Positions 36,241 to 48,129 of a stretch of DNA of 64,000 nt are shown here, piece by piece (the stretch's first letter is position 1; every line of letters starts with the position of its first letter). The notes under the pieces were generated by a model. It had not been told where the DNA came from. It made no database searches and saw nothing but the letters and a program-made list of their open reading frames with translations. Origin of the DNA: Eulemur rufifrons (taxonomy: Eukaryota > Chordata > Mammalia > Primates > Lemuridae); assembly GCF_041146395.1 (NCBI RefSeq), contig NC_090985.1, forward strand, positions 1,711,501-1,775,500, read 5' to 3'. Position numbers and translations under genes: made by a program.

Positions 36241-37345
36241 GAGGTGTTTCCGTGCGGTCCACTCTGTTGGTCACGTACCCCTGGGATTTCTTTTGCAGTG
36301 TGCGATCCCAGGGTCTCTGGTGGTCCTGCGGACTGGTTTAAGCTCTTTGCCCTGTTGAGTGTATTTCAGTTCACCGTGCAGGGAGAGACCCTATCTCAGC
36401 TTTCCCTTCAGCTGACTAACCTGTCACCCGGCGTGGTTTTATTGCACCGTCTCTGCTTCGTCCGCGGTTGGCGCCAGCCAAGGCGCATCTCCCGCTGCCG
36501 GCGTGGAGGACACAGGCTCGCGGTGAGGCGGGCGCGGCAGGGATTCGGCCCACCGTCTGCGCAAACTTCAGAGACCGTCCCAGCAGGCCAGGCCTGGGTG
36601 TCCCGAGGCCCCGCAGAGTCACGGCCAGGTCAGGGCTGAGGACTTAGCCCAGTGGGGGTCAGCGGTGGCACCCTGGGCCACCAGGAGCCTGGGGACACTG
36701 ATCCAGGCAGCCCTGCGTGCGCTGGCCAGGGAGGAAACAGCTCTGCCCTGGGAGCCTCGTCTGCGTCTCAGCGAGTCAAGGGCTGAGAGAGACCCCGGGT
36801 CGGGCACCACGTGCGCCCAGACGGGGGGCTGGTTGGGATTCAAGTCACAATTTGGAGCATCTCACGCAGTGTCTCTTGTGAAATTGAGTTTACTCCAGGT
36901 TTATTGACAAAAAGCGTGAAGAAATTTGTTAATAACCCACATCCAAGGGGGAGCTGCAGTGGCCTCCCCATCACCTGGGCTTCCAGAGCACCTCGGTCCC
37001 TGCAGGCCACACGCAATGTTTGGGGGGCTGGTTGTGCGGCCATTCTCCCCCACCTGGGACAGCCCAGAAAGCCGGCTCACGTCCTGCTCGTCCTCAGAGC
37101 CTCTGGCCTGTTGCAGGGTCCCACGGGGTCGGGCTTGCTCCTTCCTGGAATGAATGGTCAGTGGCTGAACGCGCCTGGCTTTTCCTCCTCTTCCCCCGGC
37201 TGAGTCACTTGGTACTGCTTGAGGCGGCTCCTTTCAAACTGCTGATGTTTCCCTTTAATGAAATCCCGGAAATCCTTGACTTTCACATCATCTCATTTGG
37301 GGACTGTGACAAGTCCCCAAATTTGATGAAAAATAAACCCCAAAT
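36241..37345. other. Unassigned spacer
   Basis: GC-rich, nothing recognised. 37210-37330 contains two gactttcacat/gggactgtgaca-type phrases without known meaning. Confidence 0.3.
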
Positions 37346-37354
37346 CCAGGCTGC

Positions 37355-37684
37355 TTTTTTTTTTTTTTGAGACGGAGTCTCACTCTGTTGCCCGGGCTGG
37401 AGTGCCATGGCGTCAGCCTAGCTCACAGCAACCTCAAACTCCTGGGCTCAAGCGATCCTCCTGCCTCAGCCTCCTGAGTAGCTGGGACTACAGGCATCCG
37501 CCACAATGCCCAGCTAATTTCTTATATATATATTTTTAGCTGTCCATATAATTTCTTTCTATTTTTAGTAGAGATGGGGTCTCGCTCTTGTTCAGGCTGG
37601 TCTCGAACTCCTGAGCTCAAACGATCCTCCCGCCTCGGCCTCCCAGAGTGCTGGGGTTACAGGCGTGAGCCACCGCGCCGGGCC
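37355..37684 (-). mobile_element. Strepsirrhine Alu, full length, antisense
   Basis: Poly(T) 37355-37368, both monomers in reverse, lemur spacer present. Imperfect target duplication ccaggctgc / ccaggcttc at 37346-37354 and 37684-37692. Confidence 0.93.
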
Positions 37685-38189
37685 CAGGCTTCATTTTTCA
37701 TAGTCAGGCTCCTGAGGGGTCTTTCAAAAACCTTTCTTTATGTCAAAATTGGGAAAGAATTTACACTCTCGCTAGATTTGCAGGTAATTGACATTTCCAC
37801 CTGGTCATATCTGAAACATCCAGTGCTTGGTGTAGAGCTTGCTCCTTCTGGTGACTTCCTGGAAACCTGTCGTCAAGTGCAGCTGTTGGCCCAGAGACTT
37901 GGGACCGCCAGGGACACAGCTGAGCCCGGTGCACAGGCCCCCGTGGCTGGGCTGTCCCTTCCTCTCCAGCTCCTTATCCTGCTGTTTCCCCCTTGCATTC
38001 TGGGCCCGGCAGCGTCCCAGGGTCGTCACGGCCCTGCTGGCCCCGTGCCGCTTTGTGCCACCGTGCTGCTGCAGATGCTGTTCCTCTGCCCAGTCGCCCG
38101 GCAAACTCTCACTCCCTCTTCCTGACCCTGCGTGGGCTTCTCCGTCTCTGTGACGGGTCTGTGCTCTCCTTCTCCAGTGTATCAGCAAG
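37685..38189. other. Unassigned spacer
   Basis: No repeat family or exon recognised. Confidence 0.3.
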
Positions 38190-38660
38190 CCAGTGCTGTG
38201 TAACAAGTCACCCCCACGCCTGTGGCTAGAAATGGCCACCATGTATTATTGTCCTGTGGGTCAGCCGGCTGGTTCCACTGATCTAGGCAGGCTTGGCTGA
38301 GCCCAGCTCACTCCTGTGTCTACACCCTAGTGGCAGGACAGCTGGAGGCTGGCTAGCCTAGGCTGGCCTCACCTATGTGTCTGGAGGTGGCTGTCTGGGG
38401 GCCAGGGTGACTGGACCCCGTGTCTCTCATCAGCTCTCAGAGTGGCCCAGGGCTGCTGCTGTTCTGCGAGAGGCAGGGAAGGCACACGTGGCCTCTTGAG
38501 GCCTGGATTTGAAAGCCCGGTGGCACGCCAGTCCGTGTGCTGGAAGCTATGCCAGGAGCCAGTCCAGTTCATACCGAGGACAGGAGACTTAGACTCGGTT
38601 GATGGGAGATGTTGCAGAGTCACCATGCAAAGGACCTGGCTCTAGAGAGAGGAGAGGAGA
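38190..38660 (-). mobile_element. Probable MaLR-type LTR, antisense
   Basis: Order gtgctgtgtaacaagtcacc, gtcctgtgggtcagccggct, ggcttggctgagcccagctc, tgttgcagagtcaccatgca suggests a reversed non-coding retroviral-type LTR of old age. Family uncertain; no viral genes seen. Confidence 0.4.
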
Positions 38661-38734
38661 GGAGGGGAACGGTTGACGGATACGTGTGGTCAATCCACCA
38701 CACCCCCTCTGATAGAGTCGCTTACGCTGCGGTG

Positions 38735-39069
38735 CGGGCAGCCCTTCCGTGGCTGCGGGTTCCACGTCTGCGGATGTGACCAACAGTGAATTGAAAACAC
38801 TAAAAAGAACTGTGTCTGCACTGAGCATGCACAGACGTTATCTCCTTGTCTTTATTCCCTAAACAGCACAGTCTAACGACCGTGTACACAGCATTTCTGT
38901 TGCATCGGGCTTTATTGGTCATCTAGAGAAGATCGAGAGCGATGGGAAGAGGTGCACAGGTTATGCGCAAACACTACGCTATTCTCTGTCAGGGACTTGC
39001 GCATCCCAGAGTCTGGTATCTCACGGAGGTCCCAGGAACGGTCCCCCGCGGACACGGGGAGATGATGGT
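38735..39069 (+). mobile_element. MER2-like DNA transposon fossil
   Basis: Order gcccttccgtggctgcgggt, ttgtctttattccctaaaca, gttatgcgcaaacactacgc, cagggacttgcgcatcccag, ending cacggggagatgatggta. Matches the MER2 (Tigger-derived) body. Non-autonomous, about 335 bp. Confidence 0.8.
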
Positions 39070-39744
39070 ATTGCCGTATGTGACATGCTCAAACGTGTCA
39101 CACTGCATTGTTTTCCTGAGTCCTAATTCTGCCTCTGTGGCCTGGTACCTGCATTCGTCTCAGCTGGCATCGGAGTTGTCTGTTTCCTTGGGACGTGTCC
39201 GCTATCCGTCCTCAGAGTGCAGTGACCAGCACAGGGCTGGCACCTGGCAGTGGGAGTGCCCAGGGGACAGGGACCCTGAGGCAGGAAGGGGACACACAGA
39301 GTTTTGGCTGCATGTCCAGATGGGTGGCTTAAGCCATCAACGGCTGCAGGGCGGGGCCAGAGCCCAGAGGAAGCCCCGTCACCCCTTTGGCAGCTCCCGG
39401 TCCTCTGCCCCCAGCTGGGCGTGGGTGGCCCCGCTGGGACTCCAGCCCTCGCCCAGTGTCAGCCCTGCAGCCCCAGAGGGTCTGCTCCAGGCCCTGCCCA
39501 CGCGCCCGGATGTTGACAGGGGCACAGCGCCAGCGCCAGCTCTAATGGACGGTCTCGGTGCTTTTAAAATAATGACTGTGGGGTGTGGGCTGTGGGCTGA
39601 GAGCAGTGACTTCACTTTCCTGCAATTCTGGGTCAGTTCCTGCTGCTGCTCCCTACATCTCTGCATGACTGAAATAAATCTGCTGCTTGGGTACGTGTCC
39701 TGGAAGGTTCTGACATGGTCACATACCCATGCTGGGATGTGGTC
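39070..39744. other. Unassigned spacer
   Basis: GC-rich. A 290-codon plus frame (38942-39814) begins inside MER2 and is rejected. Confidence 0.3.
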
Positions 39745-39895
39745 AGGAAAGCATTGGCTCTGCAGTGAGGCCGAGGTCCTGGGTTCGAGGTTCTGCCACT
39801 GGCGTGCCATGTGAATTCGGACTCACGGCTTGATTTCTCCAGACCTGCATTTTCTCGTTTGTACAGTGGTGGGAGCGACCCTTGGCTTTGTAAGA
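39745..39895 (+). mobile_element. MIR SINE
   Basis: Order cattggctctgcagtgaggc, gggttcgaggttctgccact, gcattttctcgtttgtacag is MIR sense. Confidence 0.65.
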
Positions 39896-39929
39896 AACGG
39901 TCAGGGCAGACGGGGATCTCCTATCAGAG

Positions 39930-40250
39930 CCACCATCCTGGTCACCCTGGGCTGCGGTCACACAGTAGACGGGGTGGCTTACGAACAGCAGGAATCTTCC
40001 CTCGCAGCTCCAGAGGCTGCCGAGTCTGAGGTCCGGCTCCAGCGCGGTTGGGCTGTGGGGAGGGCTCTGTCCTGGGCTGCAGACAGCCACCTCCTGGTTG
40101 TCCCCTCACAGGCTGGAGAGCAGAGAGCCTGGGGTCTCCGGCAAGGGCACTGGTCCCATTGACGGCGGCTCTGACCTCCTGACCCAGCTGCCTGCCGAAG
40201 GCCCCGCCTCCTAGTCCCCTCACCTTGGTGTCAGGGGTCGAGGTTTTTGC
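39930..40250 (-). mobile_element. MLT1-like LTR (ERVL-MaLR), antisense
   Basis: Order gacggggtggcttacgaaca, ctcgcagctccagaggctgc, ggagggctctgtcctgggct, acagccacctcctggttgtc is a reversed MLT1 LTR. Strongly decayed, LTR only, no viral coding sequence. Confidence 0.7.
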
Positions 40251-40861
40251 AATGACACTGCCGGCGTGCCATGCCGTGTGCTCTCAGGCTGCCCAAGTCC
40301 CTAGAGGAGCCTTTTCTGGGTGCTCACAAGGTGCCCGTGAGGCCTCCGGTCCCAGCGGTTCCCCGTCCAGCGTGTTCCCACAGGGGCCCAGGCTCGCTGC
40401 CGTCGGGTGAAGGTTTCTCTCTGTAGAACAATTTTGGCTTTGAGTGTCACTATTTTAACAAACCTTGGAGTCCCAAATACGTAAATGGTAAGAGAGGATC
40501 ATCCCTGCGTCACAGATTGGGATTATGGAGACTCCAGTTGGGCGTTTCCTTCCCGCCCACCGTGATTTTTCCTGGAGGGGACCTCACGGGTGACCAGTAG
40601 TACCTTCTCCGTGAGCAAAGGTGGCCGAGACTCTCCACCCTTCCGTGGACAGCCAGCATTCCGTGTGGTTCCGGCAGGAGGGGACGTGGGGCCAGCAGGC
40701 GGCATCCCTAGAGCAGCCCAGCTGGTCCCTGCCTTGACGCAGACCCCAGAGATGCTGAGAACACGGCCACACCGTGTGGTCTGTCCTCGTCCTCGCGGGC
40801 AGCGGGGTGGGGCGGCAAGCGGGCCGCGGCGGGGCGGGGAGCCGGCAGAGAGGGAGGCGGC
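40251..40861. other. Unassigned spacer
   Basis: GC-rich; no gene recognised. Confidence 0.3.
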
Positions 40862-41100
40862 TGAGCCTCTGGACTCTGGAGTCGGACCCAGGTTCACATC
40901 CTGGCCGGCCACCAACGGGGTTGTGTGGTTGTTCACAAGTGTCTTAACCTCTTGGAGCCTCAGTTTTGTGACTGTAAAGTGGGGGACAGTCACGGCCACT
41001 ACCTCTTGGGTTACTGTGAGGGCAAAATGAGATGAAGCACACGCTTAGCCCTGTGGCCGGCACGAAATTAGAACTCGAGTAACGGTAGCTCTTGCTACTG
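40862..41100 (+). mobile_element. MIR SINE, nearly full length
   Basis: Order tctggactctggagtcggac, ggttcacatcctggccggcc, aagtgtcttaacctcttgga, gactgtaaagtgggggacag, and gagtaacggtagctcttgct is a good MIR sense match across most of its length. Confidence 0.85.
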
Positions 41101-41809
41101 TTGCAGAGAAGAAGGGGAGACCCGAGTGTGGTGCCGGCTCCACTGTGGGGGCCGTGGCCTCACCGGGCCTGGCCGGGGTGAGGGGACTAGCGGAGTCCCC
41201 TACGCAGAGGCTCTTGAAGCAAGGGGACGTGTCGAGTGTCGGCAGCTCTTTTATGGAATGAAGCCCTTTGCAAGGGCACTGGGCACAGACCTCATGCGAA
41301 CGGCTCCCGAGCTCATTGTCCCCAGAGCCCCAGGGAAGAGGGTGACCTGCTCCTGTCCCCAGGGCCCCTCCTGCATCTCCTCAGGTCGGGAGGCTGGAGC
41401 TGCCGCCTGCCTCCCTGCCCAGTGCGAGGTTGGGTGGTCCGCAAAGACGGGGGTGGAACCCGGCTGTACCGACAGGTGCCCTTCTGAGCCTCCCCTGGGC
41501 CACGGCGCGGCTGCTCCTGTCCACCACACACAAGGAGGTCGCTGGGACGGCGTTCTTCCGTGGGATGAGTGTGGGTACTGCAGAAGGCCGTGGATGACAC
41601 ACGTGGCCGCCCAGTGACCAGGCAGGGGTGCTGCTCTCCTGCTAGAGTGTGGGAAGTATCCCGTTCAACTTTGACTCAAAGTTTTAGGCATTAGATTAGG
41701 AAATGCCAAATCAAGAAGGTTTAATTTTAGAATTTATTACAAAAAAAAACAGAGAAGAATCTTATAAGAAGCAAAATATTGTCACGGAAGGTGCCCTGGG
41801 CTGGAGATG

Positions 41810-42812
41810 AGGTGGTGAAGGTACAGGTGAAGGTGCAGGTGATGGTGAAGGTGATGGTGATGATGAAGGTGATGGTGAAGGTGATGATGAAGGTGATGGT
41901 GAAGGTGATGGTGAAGGTGCAGGTGAAGGTGATGGTGAAGGTGATGGTGAAGGTGATGGTGAAGGTGATGGTGAAGGTACAGGTGAAGGTGATGGTGATG
42001 GTGATGGTGAAGGAGATGGTGAAGGTGATGGTGAAGGTACAGGTGAAGGTGATGGTGAAGGTGATGGTGAAGGAGATAGTGAAGGTGATGGTGAAGGAGA
42101 TGGTGAAGGAGATGGTGAAGGAGATGGTGAAGGAGATGGTGAAGGTACAGGTGAAGGTGATGGTGAAGGTGATGGTGAAGGTGATGGTGAAGGTGATGGT
42201 GAAGGAGATGGTGAAGGTGATGGTGAAGGAGATGGTGAAGGAGATGGTGAAGGTGATGGTGAAGGTACAGGTGAAGGTGATGGTGAAGGTGATGGTGAAG
42301 GAGATGGTGAAGGTGATGGTGAAGGAGATGGTGAAGGTGATGGTGAAGGTGATGGTGAAGGTGATGGTGAAGGTGATGGTGAAGGAGATGGTGAAGGTGA
42401 TGGTGAAGGTGATGGTGAAGGAGATGGTGAAGGTGATGGTGAAGGAGATGGTGAAGGTGATGGTGAAGGTGATGGTGAAGGTGCAGGTGAATGTGATGAT
42501 GAAGGTGATGGTGAAGGTGATGGTGAAGGTGATGGTGAAGGAGATGGTGAAGGAGATGGTGAAGGTGATGGTGAAGGAGATGGTGAAGGTGATGGTGAAG
42601 GTACAGGTGAAAGTGATGGTGAAGGTGAAGGTGATGGTGAAGGTGATGGTGAAGGTGATGGGGAAGGTGATGATGATGGTGATGATGAAGGTGCAGGTGA
42701 ATGTGATGATGAAGGTGATGGTGAAGGTGATGGTGAAGGTGATGGTGAAGGTGATGGTGAAGGTGATGATGAAGGTGATGGTGAAGGTGATGGTGAAGGT
42801 GATGGTGAAGGC
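41810..42812. repeat. 1-kb 12-bp minisatellite (ggtgatggtgaa)n
   Basis: About 83 units of a 12-bp repeat, also visible as 6-bp half-units. Variant half-units ggagat, gtacag and gtgcag recur; five consecutive gtacag starts (41977, 42037, 42145, 42265, 42601) are spaced by multiples of 12. The plus strand is nearly C-free. Because 12 is a multiple of 3 and most frames lack stops, long frames exist on both strands (VMVK-type on plus, FTIT-type on minus). I regard these as non-genic. Confidence 0.97.
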
Positions 42813-43259
42813 CATGCCGGCCAGGTGCTGTGAGGAGCGCTTGTGTTCGTTGTCCCCTTCAGGCCTCCCGCAGCTCCGTGGGGTCGGCTCTAGACCGTCT
42901 GGACGATCTGGGTGAGGAAAGGGTCCGAGAGAGGGTCAGCGACGGTCCCACAGACGCAGCTACTCCGTGGGGTGGCTGTTCGAGCTCAGGTCTCTCCTGG
43001 GCTCCAGACCCACAGTCCCCGCTCTGCCTCTGACCCGGTGCTGCCGTTGCTGGCGCTGTCTGTGAGCGGCAGTTACCCCACGTGGAGTGTAAATCAGCTG
43101 GACCCCAGATCTCTCGGCAGCTCTGAAATACTCTGACCCTTGTGACTTGCGTCTTGCTGAGGACAACGGTGCCTCTTCGGGCCCTGGTTTGCAGACGATG
43201 TTGCCGCACAGTCTGAGAGTTTGTGAGACAGCGTCTGTTTTGTTGAGGACAAAGTTGTG

Positions 43260-43395
43260 GTTTGGTGGGAAAAGTTCTAGACTAAGGGACAGGAGCCCTA
43301 AGTTTTGCTTTTAGCTTCGATACCAAGTGGCCGTAGGACTGGAGGCAGACCGACCCTTCTGGGCCTCAGCCTCCCCACCTGAGCAGCACTGTTTG
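43260..43395 (+). mobile_element. MIR-class SINE, partial
   Basis: Order gaaaagttctagactaaggg, ttcgataccaagtggccgta, ctgggcctcagcctccccac; diverged MIR-like. Confidence 0.45.
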
Positions 43396-43879
43396 GAGGC
43401 CCCTGGCCTGGGGCTTTGGGCGTCCAAGGGCAGGTTCCCACGCAGGACTGGACTTGCGGGAAGCACGTGTCCGTCCTGACGGACGGCTGGGATTCCTCTG
43501 CGTCAGGTGAAAATGTCAAAGCCTCTGGGAAAGGCTGCAATGTCAGAGCAGACGTATCTTCCTTTTATAATAAAACGAAGATCTTCCCGCCGTCGGTAAC
43601 CAGCTGGGACAGAGCTCTTGTCATAGTACCTGAGCCAGGTGGCAAGTAGCAGGGCCACGTGGGGAAGGTTTTTGGTTGTTGCTTTCGCTGTCGTTGGAGC
43701 AAAGGCTGTGACTCATCCCCGAGGCAGGAGGCTGCCGAGCCTGAACTTCCAGAAGCGGCCAGGCTGGGAGCGGTCACGTGGCTGCACGGAGCCACCACGG
43801 CTGCCTGGACTCACGCGCTTTCCCCTGTCCGCCCGTGCAGCTCGCACGGGGACCCCGTGCCGGGCCAGCCCCTCCCCTC

Positions 43880-44250
43880 CCCCACTCCCACAGCTGCATG
43901 AAAGCAGCAGGGGCAGATTTATTTCTTAACAGCCCAAGGAACAAGCTCTGTGCGCTGATAAAATCAGCAGCAGCTTGGAGATCCCATCAACCCCGGAGAA
44001 ACTGCCTCATTATCTGAGGAGGCAGCTGAAGGCTGTTTGCGTTTCTGTGAGCCGGGTCCAAAGCAACAGGAATACACAGAAGAGGATGATTATGGCTGTT
44101 TTTAAAACCTGCCCCTTCCTGCCCGGCCGGGACAATATTTACAAAGCAGAATCCAAACAAGCAGAGCTTCTTTTCAGGTTTAAGTCTCCTGCTGAGCCAG
44201 GCCCTTCCCGCGGCAGCCCTTGCCCGGCACCAAGGTAGGTGTTTAAAAAA
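43880..44250. promoter_or_regulatory. Candidate conserved non-coding element
   Basis: Not repeat-derived and composition-balanced inside GC-rich flanks, dense in short transcription factor-like words: ctgataaaatcagcagcagc, cattatctgagg (GATA-like), gacaatatttacaaag (forkhead-like). Proposed on texture alone. Confidence 0.25.
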
Positions 44251-44359
44251 TGCGTTTGGCGGCGGCCGCCTTCCTTTGGTGGTTACCGTGGTTGTGAGCT
44301 TGGGCAGTGCCGCTCTTGCCCGAGCAAGACGCAGATTCTCTTTAAGGGAAAACGTTCCC

Positions 44360-44790
44360 AAGATGTCCCGTGTTGACCTAGATTACCATTGTTATTATGT
44401 TACCTAAGTATGTACAAACATAAAACTAGGTGTAGACGCCTTCAGCTTACCGTTCCTACACGACTACAAATGTAGAACAAATTTACGAATGAGGTGCAAA
44501 CAAAACTCTCGCATGAGTAACATTCAAATTGTCAACATAAACTCGATATGCCACATCGAAATCCCTGATGTTGGGCTTAATAGGAAGAAGTTTTCTCTCT
44601 CTGGTTTATATTTCGCTTGTTAGTATCTTGATTTATTTGATTTTGTGTGTAAAGGACTATTGTTTGAGTCATCATGTGTCTTTTTAGCAATGAACTCATT
44701 TTGGGCCACTAATTCATTCTTCTAGTAAGCGGTTGTTGTAAAAGGAAATGCCCGATATCTGACACCGAAACAAATTTCACATGCAGGCTG
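44360..44790. other. Unplaced AT-rich island
   Basis: About 430 bp of AT-rich sequence with scattered CpG (cctacacgactacaaatg, tcgatatgccacatcgaaat) unlike L1, MIR or the GC-rich flanks. Contains no long frame and no family that I recognise. Confidence 0.4.
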
Positions 44791-45637
44791 ATGGACACTC
44801 CTCATTGTGTGTTTACGTACTGCGGCTGAACAACTGAATATCAGTGGGGGTGAAGACGAGGTTTGTAAAATGCATCTGTTAGCAGCCAGAATGCTCCACG
44901 AAACACTTTATACCGGGGAGACTGGCAGGCCTCACCAACACGTGCCGGTGCCGTGTGATGACTTGGTTCTTCTACCACTTATTCTAACTCCTGTGAAAAC
45001 TTTCTAGAGGGCCTCTAGACGTTATTTGACCTTGACTTTGTCCAAGGTACTCACTAATGCAAATGTGTGAAATTGTGTGCGGCGTTTCATTCATTGTCAG
45101 GTGCTCATCCAGTATCAGAGAGCCCCTAAGACTATGTCCACAGGGGTCTCTGGACCCCAGTTTTGAAAAATATTCTTTTGGAGGGAAACCCGTGCTGAGT
45201 GGACACAGAGGGAGAAGTTCTCCCTGCACGTGGGCGGGGCCGAAAGAACAACTTTCTTCCAGGAACCAGGAAAGAGGAAATGGGGAGGAGTTTGTCCATT
45301 TGATCACTTATTTTCTAAATATTTATGGAATTCCATCTTTTTCATATACCTAGCAGAGGGGATGGGGAAAGGGGAGCAGTAACGTTGAGTATAACTGCCC
45401 CTTGGACAGCTGCTTGGACAGTTTGAAAGAGTCTTGGGAATTGCTGTCTGAACCAGATTATAAGCCCCAGAAGAAAATTAATCTCTTACCTTTGGAGTTA
45501 CACCTCATCTCTGGCAAAGTGTTATGCTGTTTGGTCACCTGCTTAGTTTCTGGTTTTCTTTTCAAGTGACCTCTGGCCATTTCCGGGAATTAAATCCTAA
45601 GAAGGATAAAAATTTGCCACTTTTAAGAATAGTCTTG

Positions 45638-46025
<388 letters not shown>

Positions 46026-46729
46026 TCATTAGAATAAGTCCCCCGTCCTCCGGAGGGTGTGTTGGGTGTGATAACCCTCTCAGGTCTAAGTTCTGGTGTG
46101 TCTGTTTAAAACAGAAGAGACTCAGTTTGCGACACAAGGCAACACAAAAATAGCACATGGGAGTCATTGGTGATCAATGCTCAACGAGCATCACAAACAG
46201 AAAGGCTGAGTTTTGATGAGAGACAAATTGTGGGCTGGACTTCCTCAGGGCAGGTTTAAAGAAGAGGTGGGACTGGGCGCAGGATGGGTGAGAAGCCGAC
46301 TGCAGCCGTGGCATTGAAGGAGTAGAGAAAGAACAATACAGAAAATTGCTACAGGAAACAGAAGTAAAATTGTTGGTAGCATCTGCTTTGAACTCCCTGC
46401 AATAAAAGAAAATCAGTTCTGTGAAATAAGAGATCACAGCTTGCAATGAAATAACATATGAGAAAGCTAAAAAAATACCTGTAACAAAGTCAACAATGGA
46501 CTAGGATGATTTAAAGCAGAATTAGAAGAATATTAGAGAGAACTGACTTTGCTGAAAATTGTCAGTGATTTAATTGATCAATAACATATGCCACCATCCC
46601 AAGATGCAGAGAGATACTAAGAAATGCCAGTAATCAGGGGCGAGATGATACATATGAATGCTAGAGAATGAAGATGCAAGAATAAGTTATTGGTGTTTCT
46701 TAAATTACCTACTTGTGGCCGGGTGAGGA

Positions 46730-47060
46730 CTTTACAGTCTTGTATAATGGTAGAAGTATGAATTGTATTGAAAGCTTTAAAAATAGGCACCTATTTAAGC
46801 CAGCAATTTCACTTCTGGGACCTGATGTTAAAGACTTTATCAGAGAAGAGCACAAGAATGCATCTATAAGAATTTTTTGTAACAATGATGTTTCCAATAA
46901 TGAAAAATTGGAAACCTTCCAAATGCCCCACAGTAGGGGAAAGAGTCTATCAATTATTGTGTCTGCATATAATGCCATAGTATGTAGCTATTTAAAATCT
47001 TGCAAAAGAACATTTCTTTATATGGGAAAATGTTTGTATTGTGAAGTCAGCGTTTGAATC
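46730..47060 (+). mobile_element. L1M-like 3' fragment, sense
   Basis: Order taagccagcaatttcacttc, gtaacaatgatgtttccaat, gaaaaattggaaaccttcca, catagtatgtagctatttaa is sense L1M-type 3' sequence. It is the one clear L1 piece in plus orientation here. Confidence 0.6.
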
Positions 47061-47174
47061 GATCTGAGAAAGAATGTTGCTGTTAAATAGTTCCTTAATC
47101 GATTAGGAGAAAAGGCAACAATTCAATTTATATCAAGAATGAATTTCCTTTGTGGAGTTATTCTGCAGGACATT

Positions 47175-47760
47175 GATATATTAATTTAACTTTACTGCAT
47201 AAAAAAATTGCCACAACATTAGCAGCTTAAAACAACACCCATTTATTATTGTTGCTTATTAGCTTACAGTCCTGTGGGTCAGAAGCCTGACGCAGCTGAC
47301 AGGTCTGTGCTCAGGGGGTCGTGAGGCTGAGATCACGGTGTTGATCAGGCTCTGTTCTTGTCCAGAGGCTCTGAGGAAAACTCTGCTTCCAAGCCCTTCC
47401 TGTGGTTGGCTGAATGCACTTCCTTAAGGCCGTGTGACTGGAGTCCTCATTTCCTTGCATGTTGTCAGCTTGGGGCTGCTTTCAGCACCTAGAGGCCACC
47501 TGTACTTCTTGCCCTGTGGTCTCTTCCATCTTGAAGCCAACAATAGCGTACCAAATATTGATTAGTGTACCAAAGATTGATTGTGCCTTGAATATCTAAG
47601 TTCTCTTTCTGCAACCAACTGGAGAATGCTCTCTGCTTTTAAAGGGCTCATGTGATTAAGTCAGACCCACCCAAACAGTCCAGCTATCTTAAAGTCAACT
47701 GATTTGGGCCTTAATTACATCTGCAGAATCTCTATACTGCAGAACCTACATTGGTATTTG
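47175..47760 (-). mobile_element. Probable MLT1/MaLR-type LTR, antisense
   Basis: Order agcagcttaaaacaacaccc, cagtcctgtgggtcagaagc, aaagggctcatgtgattaag, ccttaattacatctgcagaa is a reversed old LTR-like repeat. No viral coding sequence is present. Confidence 0.5.
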
Positions 47761-48129
47761 AGTAATAGGGGTAGGTATGCGTGTGCCAGGTGCTGTCTTG
47801 GTGGAGTGATAGTAGCACTCTACCTACCACACAGTTGATAAATTGATTTTTTTCTTAATGATAATAAGGTTGTACAACAATGTGACATTATTGAGATCAG
47901 TCCTACTGTCTTGTAAATCAAAAGAAGTCTTATAAACATAGCCTGAAACTATATTTCCTTTTTGATTTAAGTAAGATTAGCTTTGGAATCTCCTGAAGAA
48001 CAACTTTCCATTTTCATTTTTGAGTCATCTTTGCTCTTTAAACTTGTACTTAAAATGGCTCAGTGACTTGGCTTCTTGAGAACATGTCTGCTCCTTGTCT
48101 GTCCATCTGTCCACCCACTGGTCTGTCCC

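Noticed and set aside
38942..39814. 290-codon ATG frame
   Set aside because: Start lies inside the MER2 fossil; the remainder shows no domain.
41727..42915. 378-codon plus and 362-codon minus frames
   Set aside because: Pure translation of the 12-bp repeat; no unique protein sequence.
47175..47760. Possible endogenous retroviral gene content next to LTR-like sequence
   Set aside because: Only decayed LTR-like sequence is visible here and at 38190 and 39930; no gag, pol or env-like frame.
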